Below are positions 36,386-44,996 of a stretch of DNA of 64,000 nucleotides, one piece after another; position 1 is the first letter of the stretch, and each line of letters opens with the position of its first letter. The DNA comes from Sterolibacterium sp964500605 (lineage in GTDB: Bacteria > Pseudomonadota > Gammaproteobacteria > Burkholderiales > Rhodocyclaceae), in assembly GCA_964500605.1 (NCBI GenBank), contig CAZCOS010000001.1, positions 108,562 through 172,561 of the forward strand, read 5' to 3'. Position numbers and translations under genes: made by a program. A model generated the notes under the pieces. The model searched no databases and was not told where the DNA came from. It saw only the letters and a list, made by a program, of their open reading frames with translations.

Positions 36386-37268
36386 ACACGGCGACCTGCC
36401 GCGCCTGCGGCTGGCCGAGAACTGGCAGCTGGGGCTGATCGCCCTCATCATGCTGGGTCTTTTCATCGTCATTTTCCCTCGCGATGCGCTCGTCAAAAGC
36501 CTTTATGGCCAAAAAGAACTCGATGAACTGACGCTGTTCTACATCGACAACCTGCACCGTACCGACCCAAAAAACCCGGATCTGTCCATTTTGCTGGCCC
36601 GTGCAAAACAGGAAAAGCTGGACATCGCCACGCTGGAAGGTCTGCTGACCCCCGTGCTCGATCACGGTAATGAGTCACAACGCCACGAGGCGCGACAGCT
36701 CTTGCTGCACCATTACGAACAACGACTGGCCCAGCGGGAGAGTCGCAACCAGCCCCTCGTCCGCCCCCGTCTGCTGGATCTGCTGGCACAACAACAAAAA
36801 TCGGCCAGTTTAACTTCCGAAGAAGCCGGAACGCTGGCCGTACTGGCCTTCCGCCTAGGCCAACAAGATCAAGGATTGAACTTGCTGCAACAGGCTGCCC
36901 GCAACGGTGGATTGCCTCAAGGGCAAACCCCGGCGGGACTCTTGTCCTCCCTCGCCCAACAGTCTCTGGGCGAAGGGCAGCACGAACAAGCCGCCCGTTT
37001 CTTTCTTCTGGCCCGGAGCCAAACGGCAGATCTGGATGAAGCACGTCAACTTTTCCAGGCGGGAATCGGTGCTTTGATGGCCTCGAGCCGTTTTCCCGAA
37101 GCCATGCAATCCGCCGAGACAGCATTGGGTGATCTGGCCAACGACGCACCCACGCTGCGCTATCTGGTACGTACCGCTCTGGCCGCCGGTGATCCGCCTC
37201 GGGCAGCAGCCTATGCACGACGGCTGATGTTTGGTGAACCAAAGGCAATAAAGGAGAACGGCAGATGA
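36348..37268 (+). CDS. pelB: PelB N-terminal part: membrane anchor plus TPRs
   Basis: Protein of 306 residues matching the start of PelB. A cytoplasmic N-terminus (about 1-27) and one membrane helix (LGLIALIMLGLFIVIFP) are followed by helical TPR-like repeats (ELDELTLFYIDNLHRTDPKNPDLSILLARA and later). In Pseudomonas PelB is one polypeptide of about 1190 residues with inner-membrane anchor, TPRs and outer-membrane barrel; here the anchor/TPR part ends at a TGA that overlaps the ATG of the next gene. The split is clean, so this looks like two real genes rather than a frameshift. It probably tethers the TPR scaffold to the inner membrane. Confidence 0.8.
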   Translation: MLPSRSKRFVSTEHGDLPRLRLAENWQLGLIALIMLGLFIVIFPRDALVKSLYGQKELDELTLFYIDNLHRTDPKNPDLSILLARAKQEKLDIATLEGLLTPVLDHGNESQRHEARQLLLHHYEQRLAQRESRNQPLVRPRLLDLLAQQQKSASLTSEEAGTLAVLAFRLGQQDQGLNLLQQAARNGGLPQGQTPAGLLSSLAQQSLGEGQHEQAARFFLLARSQTADLDEARQLFQAGIGALMASSRFPEAMQSAETALGDLANDAPTLRYLVRTALAAGDPPRAAAYARRLMFGEPKAIKENGR

Positions 37269-40200
37269 AGCCTTCTCTTCGTGCAACCACACTACGAGCA
37301 ACGCAACTTTCCCGGCTGCTTTCATCCCTCGCTCTGCTGGCACTGCTGCCTCTGCCACTGACGGGACAGGCAGCCGTCCCGGAAAAATCAGCTACGCCAC
37401 CGGCCCGCCTCGAAAAGCCAGTAAACAAAGAAGACGGCATGCGCCCCTTCGACCCGGAGGATTACGCGCTGGCCTTTGATGCCTTCTTGGGCAGTGGCGA
37501 CCGAGACAGTGCTTTTCGCGTGGCGCAAAAGGCAGTGGCCAGCGTGCCGGGCGACTCCGAATGGCGTAGAAAACTGGCGCGAGTGGCTGAATGGACTCAA
37601 CGCCCCCTGATTGCCTGGGAACACTGGAATACCCTGTTCGATCAGGGAGACCGCAACCCGGAAACGCTGGCTGCCGTTCAGCGACTGGCCAGCTTTGCAG
37701 ACCGAACGGATGTCGCACTGAAGGTCTGGAAGATACGCCTGCAATCTCTCGAGGCGGCAAAAGCCTTGAGCGAGACCCAGTGGCAGGAAATTCTGAATCT
37801 CTACCAGGCCGATTCCAGCGAACGTGCCAGGGAAGGCTCCCGTTTCTTCGAACGGCAATACCGCCAGCTTGGCAAAATCAGTCTGCTTGAACGGGCGGCC
37901 AATCTGGCCGACGATGCTGGGGAAGATGAGCGCGCCCTGTCACTTTATCGTGAGCGGGTAAAACAGGCTCCGTTTTCACAGATCGCCACGCTGCAGGCAG
38001 CCATTTTCCTGCTGCGCCGCGACCAGGCAAATGAGGCATATGAATTGCTGCTCAGCCAGCAAAAATCCGCAGGCAAGGAGGCGCAGGCGTACTGGGGATT
38101 ACTCATCAACGTCGCTCTCGATCAAGCCAAAGCAGAAACGGCAGAGTCTGCACTACGGCAGCTCGAAGGGACGCCACTGGCCAAGAGTGCCGACTGGCCT
38201 CGCCTGATCAGCCTCCTGCGTCGCGATCACCCGGTACGGGCAGCAGAACTAGCCCTGGAACACTGGCATCGGTCGGGCAATGAACAGTTCTTCCTAAATG
38301 CCTTCGAAACCTACATTGATCGTGGAAATCGACAGAAGCAGAAGCAACTTCTGGCGGACCTGTCTGATTCAGCCCGAAGCCAGCTGGAAAAAACGCCCCA
38401 ATTCCTGATGCTGCGGGCAAGGCATTACCAGGGCTTGCAGGCAGACGATCTCGCCTGGGCCGACCTGCAACGCGTCCTGAAGCTGCAACCGGACCATGCC
38501 GAAGCCAGCGCGGCCATGATCTGGGCCCTGCTCGACCGCCACCGCATGACGGAGCTGCGCGCCCTGCTGCAACGCCTGCAGGCACGCGCCGCCTCGACCC
38601 CGGCCCTCTGGATGCCCTTTGCGGCCGCCCGGCACGCGCTGGACGACTACCGCGAAGCCCTGCACTGGTACCGCAAGGAAATCACCCGCCTGCCCGACGA
38701 TCATTTGCTGCTGCTCAATTACGCCGACGCACTGGAGCGCGCGCAGCAAGGCGGAATGGCTGCGCGGATACGTCGTCACGCCTGGCAGGAACTTCGCCGG
38801 AAATTCCCGCAACCCGACCTGGTGGCACCGCTCGACGCCCAACCGGAACTACTGGCCCAGGCCCGTCTGGCCCTGCTCAACACCCCTGGAGATACGGGGC
38901 TGGCCCTGGTGCGAAAGCTGGTCACGACACTGCGAGGGCTGCCCGCCCCCCGCCCACCGGAAGCCACGGCGGCGACTGAGGATACCCAGGTGCCCCCCCC
39001 GGATGCTCAAACCCGCGATCTGGTGCTGGCCTGGGCCGTTTCCCACGAGCTGCCGGCCCAGTCCCGCGCCTGGCTCTGGCTCAACGCCCTGCGCCGCATG
39101 GCCGCCGGGCCAGAGGGCAAAGGCTTGCAGTACCCGCTTGGCGCACTCTGGGGCGAGGCCCAGACGGCTTTGCAGCAGAACGACACCCAGACCATGAATC
39201 GCCTGCTGCTGCAACATGGCGACGCCCTGCCGATCTACAACCGTTACGACACCGCCGCCGCACTGGAACACTGGCCCCTCGCCCTGGACATCGCCTTTCA
39301 GGGCATGACGCACAGCGGCGTCGATGAAGAGCTCCACGACCGTTACCGCCAGCATGCCCCGAAACATCTCAACCATATCCAGATGCGGCTCGCAAAAGAA
39401 ACTGCCGGAGCCTACGATGGCCGCCACAATGAGATAGAGCTGCATCTCGTGGCCGACCGTCGCCTGCGCCTGACACTGGGCATGAGCCGCACACGGCAAT
39501 CCTCCACCGAGACCACCCTCGCCACACCCGACCGCCAGCAACTCAACCGGGTGCAAGCACAATGGCTGGGCACACGCGGTGAGACGACGGTAGAAGTTTT
39601 CCGGCACAAGGAGGGGGCAGGTAATACGGGGCTGCGTCTGGCCCAGACCTGGGTCTGGGATAGCCGCGTGAGCCTGAGCGGCGAAGTGCAGCGGCGCGCA
39701 GAAGCAACAGACAGCCTGCCGTTGCGGGTAGCGGGGAATCAGGACAGCCTTCAGGCCGCGATCCACTACGCCCTCAGCCGCCGCGAATACCTGAGCTTCA
39801 ACACCCAGCTCAAACGCTATCACACGCAATATCAGGACTATCTGGGCAGCAGCCGCACCTTCAACGTCGAAGCCGGTTACCGCATCCGTCTGGAATACCC
39901 GGACTGGCGGCTACGTCTGTATGCCACCCGCCAGAACTTCTCCTACAACGGAGCCCCTGGAATCCAGGCTCTCGCTGCCCTGCCGCCCAGCGTCCAAGCC
40001 GCCATTGCTGCGGGTACGCTGGATGGCACGCGTTACTTCCTGCCTGAAGGCAGTACAACAGCGGGGCTGTGTCTGGGCATGGGCGAAAATCTCGCCGGAC
40101 AGAACCTGCAGGAAACCTACACCCGCGCCTGGCGGCCTTTCTACGATGTTTGCGCCAATCACAACAACATCAATGGCCGGGGATATACCGGATTACTAGG

Positions 40201-40321
40201 GCTGGCAGGCTCCGTGACGGGCGAGGACCATCTGTCGCTTCGCATGGAGCAGACCAACGGCGGCACGGGAGCCGGAAACCTTTCACGCATACTCGCTGCA
40301 CGCTATCGACACTATTTTTAA
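37265..40321 (+). CDS. pelB: PelB C-terminal part: TPR scaffold and outer-membrane porin
   Basis: Protein of 1018 residues with its own Sec signal peptide (Arg-rich N-region, hydrophobic SLALLALLPLPL, cleavage near QAA at about 37). A long run of TPR-like helices (about 60-690) gives way to a C-terminal beta-barrel (about 700-1018) with alternating strands and a terminal aromatic residue (RYRHYF), as in outer-membrane porins. It would form the Pel export pore with PelC, with the TPRs recruiting PelA. The ATGA overlap with the upstream gene keeps the two halves coupled. The stop codon is part of the AAGGAG that serves pelC. Confidence 0.88.
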   Translation: MKPSLRATTLRATQLSRLLSSLALLALLPLPLTGQAAVPEKSATPPARLEKPVNKEDGMRPFDPEDYALAFDAFLGSGDRDSAFRVAQKAVASVPGDSEWRRKLARVAEWTQRPLIAWEHWNTLFDQGDRNPETLAAVQRLASFADRTDVALKVWKIRLQSLEAAKALSETQWQEILNLYQADSSERAREGSRFFERQYRQLGKISLLERAANLADDAGEDERALSLYRERVKQAPFSQIATLQAAIFLLRRDQANEAYELLLSQQKSAGKEAQAYWGLLINVALDQAKAETAESALRQLEGTPLAKSADWPRLISLLRRDHPVRAAELALEHWHRSGNEQFFLNAFETYIDRGNRQKQKQLLADLSDSARSQLEKTPQFLMLRARHYQGLQADDLAWADLQRVLKLQPDHAEASAAMIWALLDRHRMTELRALLQRLQARAASTPALWMPFAAARHALDDYREALHWYRKEITRLPDDHLLLLNYADALERAQQGGMAARIRRHAWQELRRKFPQPDLVAPLDAQPELLAQARLALLNTPGDTGLALVRKLVTTLRGLPAPRPPEATAATEDTQVPPPDAQTRDLVLAWAVSHELPAQSRAWLWLNALRRMAAGPEGKGLQYPLGALWGEAQTALQQNDTQTMNRLLLQHGDALPIYNRYDTAAALEHWPLALDIAFQGMTHSGVDEELHDRYRQHAPKHLNHIQMRLAKETAGAYDGRHNEIELHLVADRRLRLTLGMSRTRQSSTETTLATPDRQQLNRVQAQWLGTRGETTVEVFRHKEGAGNTGLRLAQTWVWDSRVSLSGEVQRRAEATDSLPLRVAGNQDSLQAAIHYALSRREYLSFNTQLKRYHTQYQDYLGSSRTFNVEAGYRIRLEYPDWRLRLYATRQNFSYNGAPGIQALAALPPSVQAAIAAGTLDGTRYFLPEGSTTAGLCLGMGENLAGQNLQETYTRAWRPFYDVCANHNNINGRGYTGLLGLAGSVTGEDHLSLRMEQTNGGTGAGNLSRILAARYRHYF

Positions 40322-40335
40322 GGAGACCGAGCATC

Positions 40336-40878
40336 ATGAAACAACTGACCACCCTGTTTGCCCTACTCATGGCCGCCTGCCTCTCGGCCTGTTCCACCAC
40401 CAGCACGATTTCCAGCGGCACGACGCTGGAAGCCGGTGCAAAGTGGGCCTTGCTGCCGCTCACCAATCACACAGACACGCCCCAGGCTGCCTTGGCGGCT
40501 GAAGCCATTGCCGAACACCAGCTTCGTCTGCGTGGCGTGAGCAACATCGCCCACTACCCGGCCACGCTCTCGCGGGATTCCCTGTTTGAGCCCACAGAAC
40601 GCCGCGTCCTCGACGAAGCCCAGAAATGGGCCCGTGAGCAGGGCGTGCGCTATGGGCTTCAAGGTGCCGTGGAAGAATGGCGTTATAAAGTCGGCATCGA
40701 CGGCGAACCGGCCGTGGGCCTAACCTTGCAGGTGATCGACCTGTCTTCTGGCGCAATCGTCTGGAGTGCCTCCGGTGCGCAAAGTGGCTGGAGCCGTGAA
40801 GCACTCAGTGCCGTCGCCCGCAAGGTCATGGAACGCCTGATGAACGACATGCCGACCCAGGCTGGAAAATCGTCCTGA
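40336..40878 (+). CDS. pelC: Pel outer-membrane lipoprotein PelC
   Basis: Lipoprotein of 180 residues that in the family forms a periplasmic dodecameric ring under the PelB barrel. The lipobox is LSAC with the lipidated Cys at 19. The mature protein carries KWALLPLTNHTDTPQA, and the ALQVID-type strand (LTLQVIDLSSGAIVWSASG) is typical. AGGAGA lies ten bases before the ATG, adjacent to the pelB stop. A longer frame from 40069 overlaps pelB and is rejected. pelD follows after 50 bases. Confidence 0.92.
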   Translation: MKQLTTLFALLMAACLSACSTTSTISSGTTLEAGAKWALLPLTNHTDTPQAALAAEAIAEHQLRLRGVSNIAHYPATLSRDSLFEPTERRVLDEAQKWAREQGVRYGLQGAVEEWRYKVGIDGEPAVGLTLQVIDLSSGAIVWSASGAQSGWSREALSAVARKVMERLMNDMPTQAGKSS

Positions 40879-40928
40879 GCGCGCCTGAATTTTCCTGAAT
40901 TCTCCTGACGGTATTTCCAGCTCAGCCC

Positions 40929-42341
40929 ATGTCTCAAACCTCCACTCCCGCCAAACCCCTGGCACAGACTCGCTGGCAGCAACGCGCCCAGGCCGGGCTG
41001 ATTGCCGCTGAAGCCAGCCGCCGCAGCCAATGGATCGAAGCACTCGCCATTCCACTGCTCGTCATGGCCCTGGTCTGGTTCGTCCACCCGCAGGACCCCC
41101 TCACACGCAGCACCGCGTTCCCCTGGCTGTGGTTCGCGCCCCTCCTCGTTGCCCTGCGTTACGGCGTCCTGCCGGGTCTGATCGGTGGCATGCTCGTGCT
41201 GGCCGAGTGGCTCCTCTGCAATGCGCTGGGTGTCTATGGCGCGGCGGCAGAATTCCCCCGTGAATTCTTCTTTGCCGGTGCGCTCATGATTTTGCTCACT
41301 GGCGAATTCAGCGATGTCTGGCGCGACCGTCTGAACCGCGTCGACGAGACCAATCTCTATCTGGTCGAACGTCTTTCCGGTCTCACACGCCGCCATCTGC
41401 TGCTGAACCTTTCCCACGACCGCCTCGAACAGGAAATGTTGGCTCGGCCCGGCTCCCTGCGCGACGCAGTCGTTCGCCTGCGCGCCGCCGTGGTCGAAGC
41501 CAGGGCAGCCGCGCCTGAAACCCCCGGCCCTGCAGGAAGCCTCGAAACCGACACACTGCCCGGGGTCGATGGCCTGCTCAATCTGCTCACGCAATACGTC
41601 AACATCGAAGCCGCCGCCTTGTATCGCCTCCGTCAGGAAGGGCAGACCTTCAAACCCGGGAAATGCATCGCCAGCTTTGGTGAAACCGTCCCACTCCGTG
41701 CTGATGACGAGCTCTTCATGCTGGCCATGGAAACCCGGGATCTTGCTCACATCGCCGCGCTCGATCTTTCGATGGAACGCAGTGCCGATCAGCTGGTTGT
41801 TGCGCCGCTGGTCAGCAGCGGCGGCGAAATGATCGCCGTTCTGGCGGTCAATCGCCTGCCCTTCTTCTCGCTCAACGTCGAGAACCTGCAGATGATGTCC
41901 GTCATCCTCGCCTATTACGCCGATTGCATCGCAGCGGCTCCGGCCATTGTTGAAATATCCCAAAAAGTCCCCGACATCCCTCCCGTCCACGCGGAGGAAC
42001 TGGGGCGTCTCCTACACATGCGCGACCGTTTCAATGCACCCAGCCAGATCGTCATCCTGACCTTCAAGGGAGAGCGACGTTTCGAAATGCCTACGGAGCT
42101 GATGCGGATCAAACGCGGGCTGGATCTTTACTGGGAAACCCGGGTCGGCCACAACCCGGCCATTGTCGTACTGATGCCTTTCGCCTCTGAATCCGCCCGG
42201 GAAGGCTTTCTGGAACGGATCGACGGCTGGATGACTTCACGCTTCGGCGCACATTTCGAGACCTTGGGCATCGACATCCGCACCATCGACTTCGCCAGTG
42301 GCGACCCGCTGGAATCCTTGGCCCGGGCCCTGCAGCCATGA
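40929..42341 (+). CDS. pelD: Cyclic-di-GMP receptor PelD
   Basis: Inner-membrane protein of 470 residues that switches on Pel synthesis when it binds c-di-GMP. Four hydrophobic segments (about 35-135) are followed by a GAF domain (about 205-345) and a degenerate GGDEF domain (about 355-470). The inhibitory-site motif RGLD is at 396-399, with a second Arg at 405, matching the known c-di-GMP ligands of PelD in type. The catalytic GGDEF motif itself is absent (the region reads GHNPAIVVLMPF), so the domain is a receptor, not a cyclase. The end overlaps pelE by 4 bases. Confidence 0.94.
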   Translation: MSQTSTPAKPLAQTRWQQRAQAGLIAAEASRRSQWIEALAIPLLVMALVWFVHPQDPLTRSTAFPWLWFAPLLVALRYGVLPGLIGGMLVLAEWLLCNALGVYGAAAEFPREFFFAGALMILLTGEFSDVWRDRLNRVDETNLYLVERLSGLTRRHLLLNLSHDRLEQEMLARPGSLRDAVVRLRAAVVEARAAAPETPGPAGSLETDTLPGVDGLLNLLTQYVNIEAAALYRLRQEGQTFKPGKCIASFGETVPLRADDELFMLAMETRDLAHIAALDLSMERSADQLVVAPLVSSGGEMIAVLAVNRLPFFSLNVENLQMMSVILAYYADCIAAAPAIVEISQKVPDIPPVHAEELGRLLHMRDRFNAPSQIVILTFKGERRFEMPTELMRIKRGLDLYWETRVGHNPAIVVLMPFASESAREGFLERIDGWMTSRFGAHFETLGIDIRTIDFASGDPLESLARALQP

Positions 42342-43453
42342 AATTGCTCTACTGGGCCTGGGGGGCCATTCTTGCGGATTTCGGGCTGTTCGTCAGTGCT
42401 CTGCCGCTACAGAAAACGACCCCGGTCTTCATTGCCATCGTCCTCCTGCATGCGGCCTGCTGCGCCGTGCTCGCCGCAGCCATCTGGCTGCTCCTTCCCT
42501 TTCGTTATCGCCAGCCCCGCCTGCCGATATTCCTGCTGCTCTTCATTTTCGCCTTCATGGCCCCGGTCGCCGGTGCGATCGGCGTCCTGCTGATTGCCCA
42601 GACCACCTTGCGGCGCGACGGCCCACAAACGCCACAAGCCGTCCCGCAGTCCCTGGTTCTCCCAAAATACGATGTCCGTTCGGAACAAACCACACGCACC
42701 GGCCAAGGGGCCGTCCGCGTGCGCCTCGGAACCCAGGTTCCGCAAGACATCCGAATGAAATCCCTGCTGACACTCGAAGCCGTCCCCGGCCGGGTGGCCA
42801 ATCCCATTCTGGAAGAACTACTGGGCGACGAAACCGACGACGTGCGTCTGCTGGCCTTTGGCCTGCTCGATGGCGAAGAAAAAAATCTCACCAACCACAT
42901 CAGGGTCGAGCGCGACGCACTTGAAAGACTAACCGACCGCACATCGCGACACGAATGTCTTTCCCGCCTGGCCGAATTACATTGGGAGCTGATTTACGCA
43001 TCGCTCGCCCGTGGTGAATTGCGCCGCTATATGCTCGACGAAGCCCGGCGTTACTCCGAAGAAGCCCTCCAATGCGCTGACGGCCCGGATGGACGGCTGA
43101 ATTTCCTGCGTGGGCGTATTCTGATGGCCCTGGGCGAAAACCAGCAGGCGAAACAAGCCTTCCGCGATGCGATGAAAGAAGGGCTGGCCGAAGTCTCTGC
43201 CCTGCCCTACCTGGCCGAAATTGCCTTCCGTGCCCGTCAATTTCCCGCTGTGCATCAAGCCATGCAGCATCTGGCCGAAATCGAACTCTTCGGGCGTACC
43301 CAGTCCGTCGTGAATCTCTGGACCCGCCAATCGCCCTCCACTCCGGGCGGACCGACCCACCTGTCGAACCGTGCGCAAGCCATCGTCGACTTATGGACCG
43401 GCCGCGATAACGTCAGTCAATTCAGTGATTACCGTGCAACCCACCACCTCTGA
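42338..43453 (+). CDS. pelE: Pel inner-membrane protein PelE
   Basis: PelE (371 residues) is part of the inner-membrane Pel synthase complex with PelD, PelF and PelG. Three hydrophobic segments lie within about 1-90, followed by a soluble domain with TPR-like helices (about 215-320, for example LLNFLRGRILMALGENQQAKQAF type repeats). The ATG overlaps the pelD stop (ATGA). The C-terminus (RATHHL) overlaps the pelF start region. The exact role is not settled in the family; TPRs suggest assembly of the complex. Confidence 0.9.
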   Translation: MKLLYWAWGAILADFGLFVSALPLQKTTPVFIAIVLLHAACCAVLAAAIWLLLPFRYRQPRLPIFLLLFIFAFMAPVAGAIGVLLIAQTTLRRDGPQTPQAVPQSLVLPKYDVRSEQTTRTGQGAVRVRLGTQVPQDIRMKSLLTLEAVPGRVANPILEELLGDETDDVRLLAFGLLDGEEKNLTNHIRVERDALERLTDRTSRHECLSRLAELHWELIYASLARGELRRYMLDEARRYSEEALQCADGPDGRLNFLRGRILMALGENQQAKQAFRDAMKEGLAEVSALPYLAEIAFRARQFPAVHQAMQHLAEIELFGRTQSVVNLWTRQSPSTPGGPTHLSNRAQAIVDLWTGRDNVSQFSDYRATHHL

Positions 43454-44996
43454 GCGGGCCGACCCCGTCTTCCCACGCGCCGAAAGCGTCGATGTCCTGC
43501 TGCTTCTGGAAGGCACTTTCCCCTATGTTTCCGGGGGCGTTTCCAGCTGGGTAAACCAGATCATCCGGGGGTTTTCGGATATCCGCTTCGGAGCCATTTT
43601 CATCGGCAGCCGCCGCGAAGATTATGGCCCCATGCGCTACGCACTCCCCGACAATCTCGTGCATCTCGAAACGGTTTTCATCCACGACGACGAAGTCTTT
43701 GACACCACCGCCGCCGCCAAAAAACCAACCCACATCTCACGCGAAGTCATGGCCAGCGTCGAACGGATGCACGACCTTTTCGATGGCCAGATCGACCACC
43801 CCCAATGCCCGCATCTCTTTTCCACGCTAATGGACGAAGCCCGCCCCGGCGGCAAACTTGATCGCGCCATCTACCTGCGCAGCCGCGAATCCTGGGAATT
43901 CATCAAGAAAAGTTATCGGCGCAAATCGACCGACCCCTCCTTCGTCGACTATTTCTGGACCGCCCGCACCCTCCACGCCCCCTTCTGGGCCTTGAGCGTC
44001 GCCGCCGACCGCGCCCCCCAGGCCAAGGTGTATCACGCCGTATCGACGGGCTACGCCGGCATCCTGGGCGTCGTCCTCAAACACCGGAAGAAACGTCCTT
44101 TCATCCTCAGCGAGCACGGCATCTACGTCAAGGAACGCAAGATCGACCTCTATCAGGCGCAATGGATCAAGGACAACCGCAACACCTTCGAACGCAATCC
44201 TTCCGAAATCAGCTACTACCGTCAGCTCTGGATCCGCTTCTTCGAACACCTGGGCCACCTGACCTATCAAGCCGCCGACGACATCGTCGCCCTCTACGAA
44301 GCCAATCGCCAGCGTCAGCTTCAGGACGGCGCGCCAGAAGAACGAACCCGAAACATCCCCAACGGCATCCCGCTGGAACGCTTCCGCACCCTGCGTCGCC
44401 CCCCCGAAGCCCCCATTCCACCCGTACTGTGCCTGATTGGTCGCGTCGTCCCGATCAAGGACATCAAAACCTTCATCCGCGCCATGCGGAAAATCACCCG
44501 TCACCACCCCGAAGCCGAAGCCTGGATCGCCGGACCAACGGATGAAGACCCGGGTTATGCCGAAGAATGCCGCGAACTGGTCCGTTTTCTCGGCCTTGAG
44601 GACAAGGTGAAATTCCTCGGCTTCCAGCAAATGACCGAACTGCTACCCAAGATCGGCCTCGTCGTCCTCAGCTCGATCAGCGAGGCCCTGCCCCTCGTCC
44701 TGCTGGAAGGCTACGCAGCAGGCATCCCGGCACTGGCCACCGACGTCGGCTCCTGTCGGCAACTCATCGAAGGACTGCCGGGCGAAGATGCAGCACTCGG
44801 CTCCTCCGGTCATGTGGTTCGCATCGCCGACCCCGAAATGCTGGCCGATGCCGCCCTCTCCCTGCTGAACGACCCGGTAGCCTGGCACGCTGCCAGCCAG
44901 TCCGCCGTTCAGCGCGTCGAAAAATACTACACACAGGAACTACTGTTCGAACAGTACCTGTCGCTCTACGAGAAGAATTTCAAATGGCAGGCATAG
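43425..44996 (+). CDS. pelF: Pel glycosyltransferase PelF
   Basis: GT4-like cytosolic glycosyltransferase (about 523 residues) that polymerises the Pel sugar chain from UDP-GalNAc/UDP-GlcNAc-type donors. The family opening VDVLLLLEGTFPYVSGGVSSW is clear, with a GT-B fold, and EALPLVLLEGYAAGIPALATD supplies the donor-binding Glu region near the C-terminus. The start is uncertain: GTG codons at 43425, 43434 and 43371 are all possible, none with a good Shine-Dalgarno; I take 43425 because it keeps the overlap with pelE modest. It ends inside the pelG start (13-base overlap). Confidence 0.9.
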   Translation: MITVQPTTSERADPVFPRAESVDVLLLLEGTFPYVSGGVSSWVNQIIRGFSDIRFGAIFIGSRREDYGPMRYALPDNLVHLETVFIHDDEVFDTTAAAKKPTHISREVMASVERMHDLFDGQIDHPQCPHLFSTLMDEARPGGKLDRAIYLRSRESWEFIKKSYRRKSTDPSFVDYFWTARTLHAPFWALSVAADRAPQAKVYHAVSTGYAGILGVVLKHRKKRPFILSEHGIYVKERKIDLYQAQWIKDNRNTFERNPSEISYYRQLWIRFFEHLGHLTYQAADDIVALYEANRQRQLQDGAPEERTRNIPNGIPLERFRTLRRPPEAPIPPVLCLIGRVVPIKDIKTFIRAMRKITRHHPEAEAWIAGPTDEDPGYAEECRELVRFLGLEDKVKFLGFQQMTELLPKIGLVVLSSISEALPLVLLEGYAAGIPALATDVGSCRQLIEGLPGEDAALGSSGHVVRIADPEMLADAALSLLNDPVAWHAASQSAVQRVEKYYTQELLFEQYLSLYEKNFKWQA

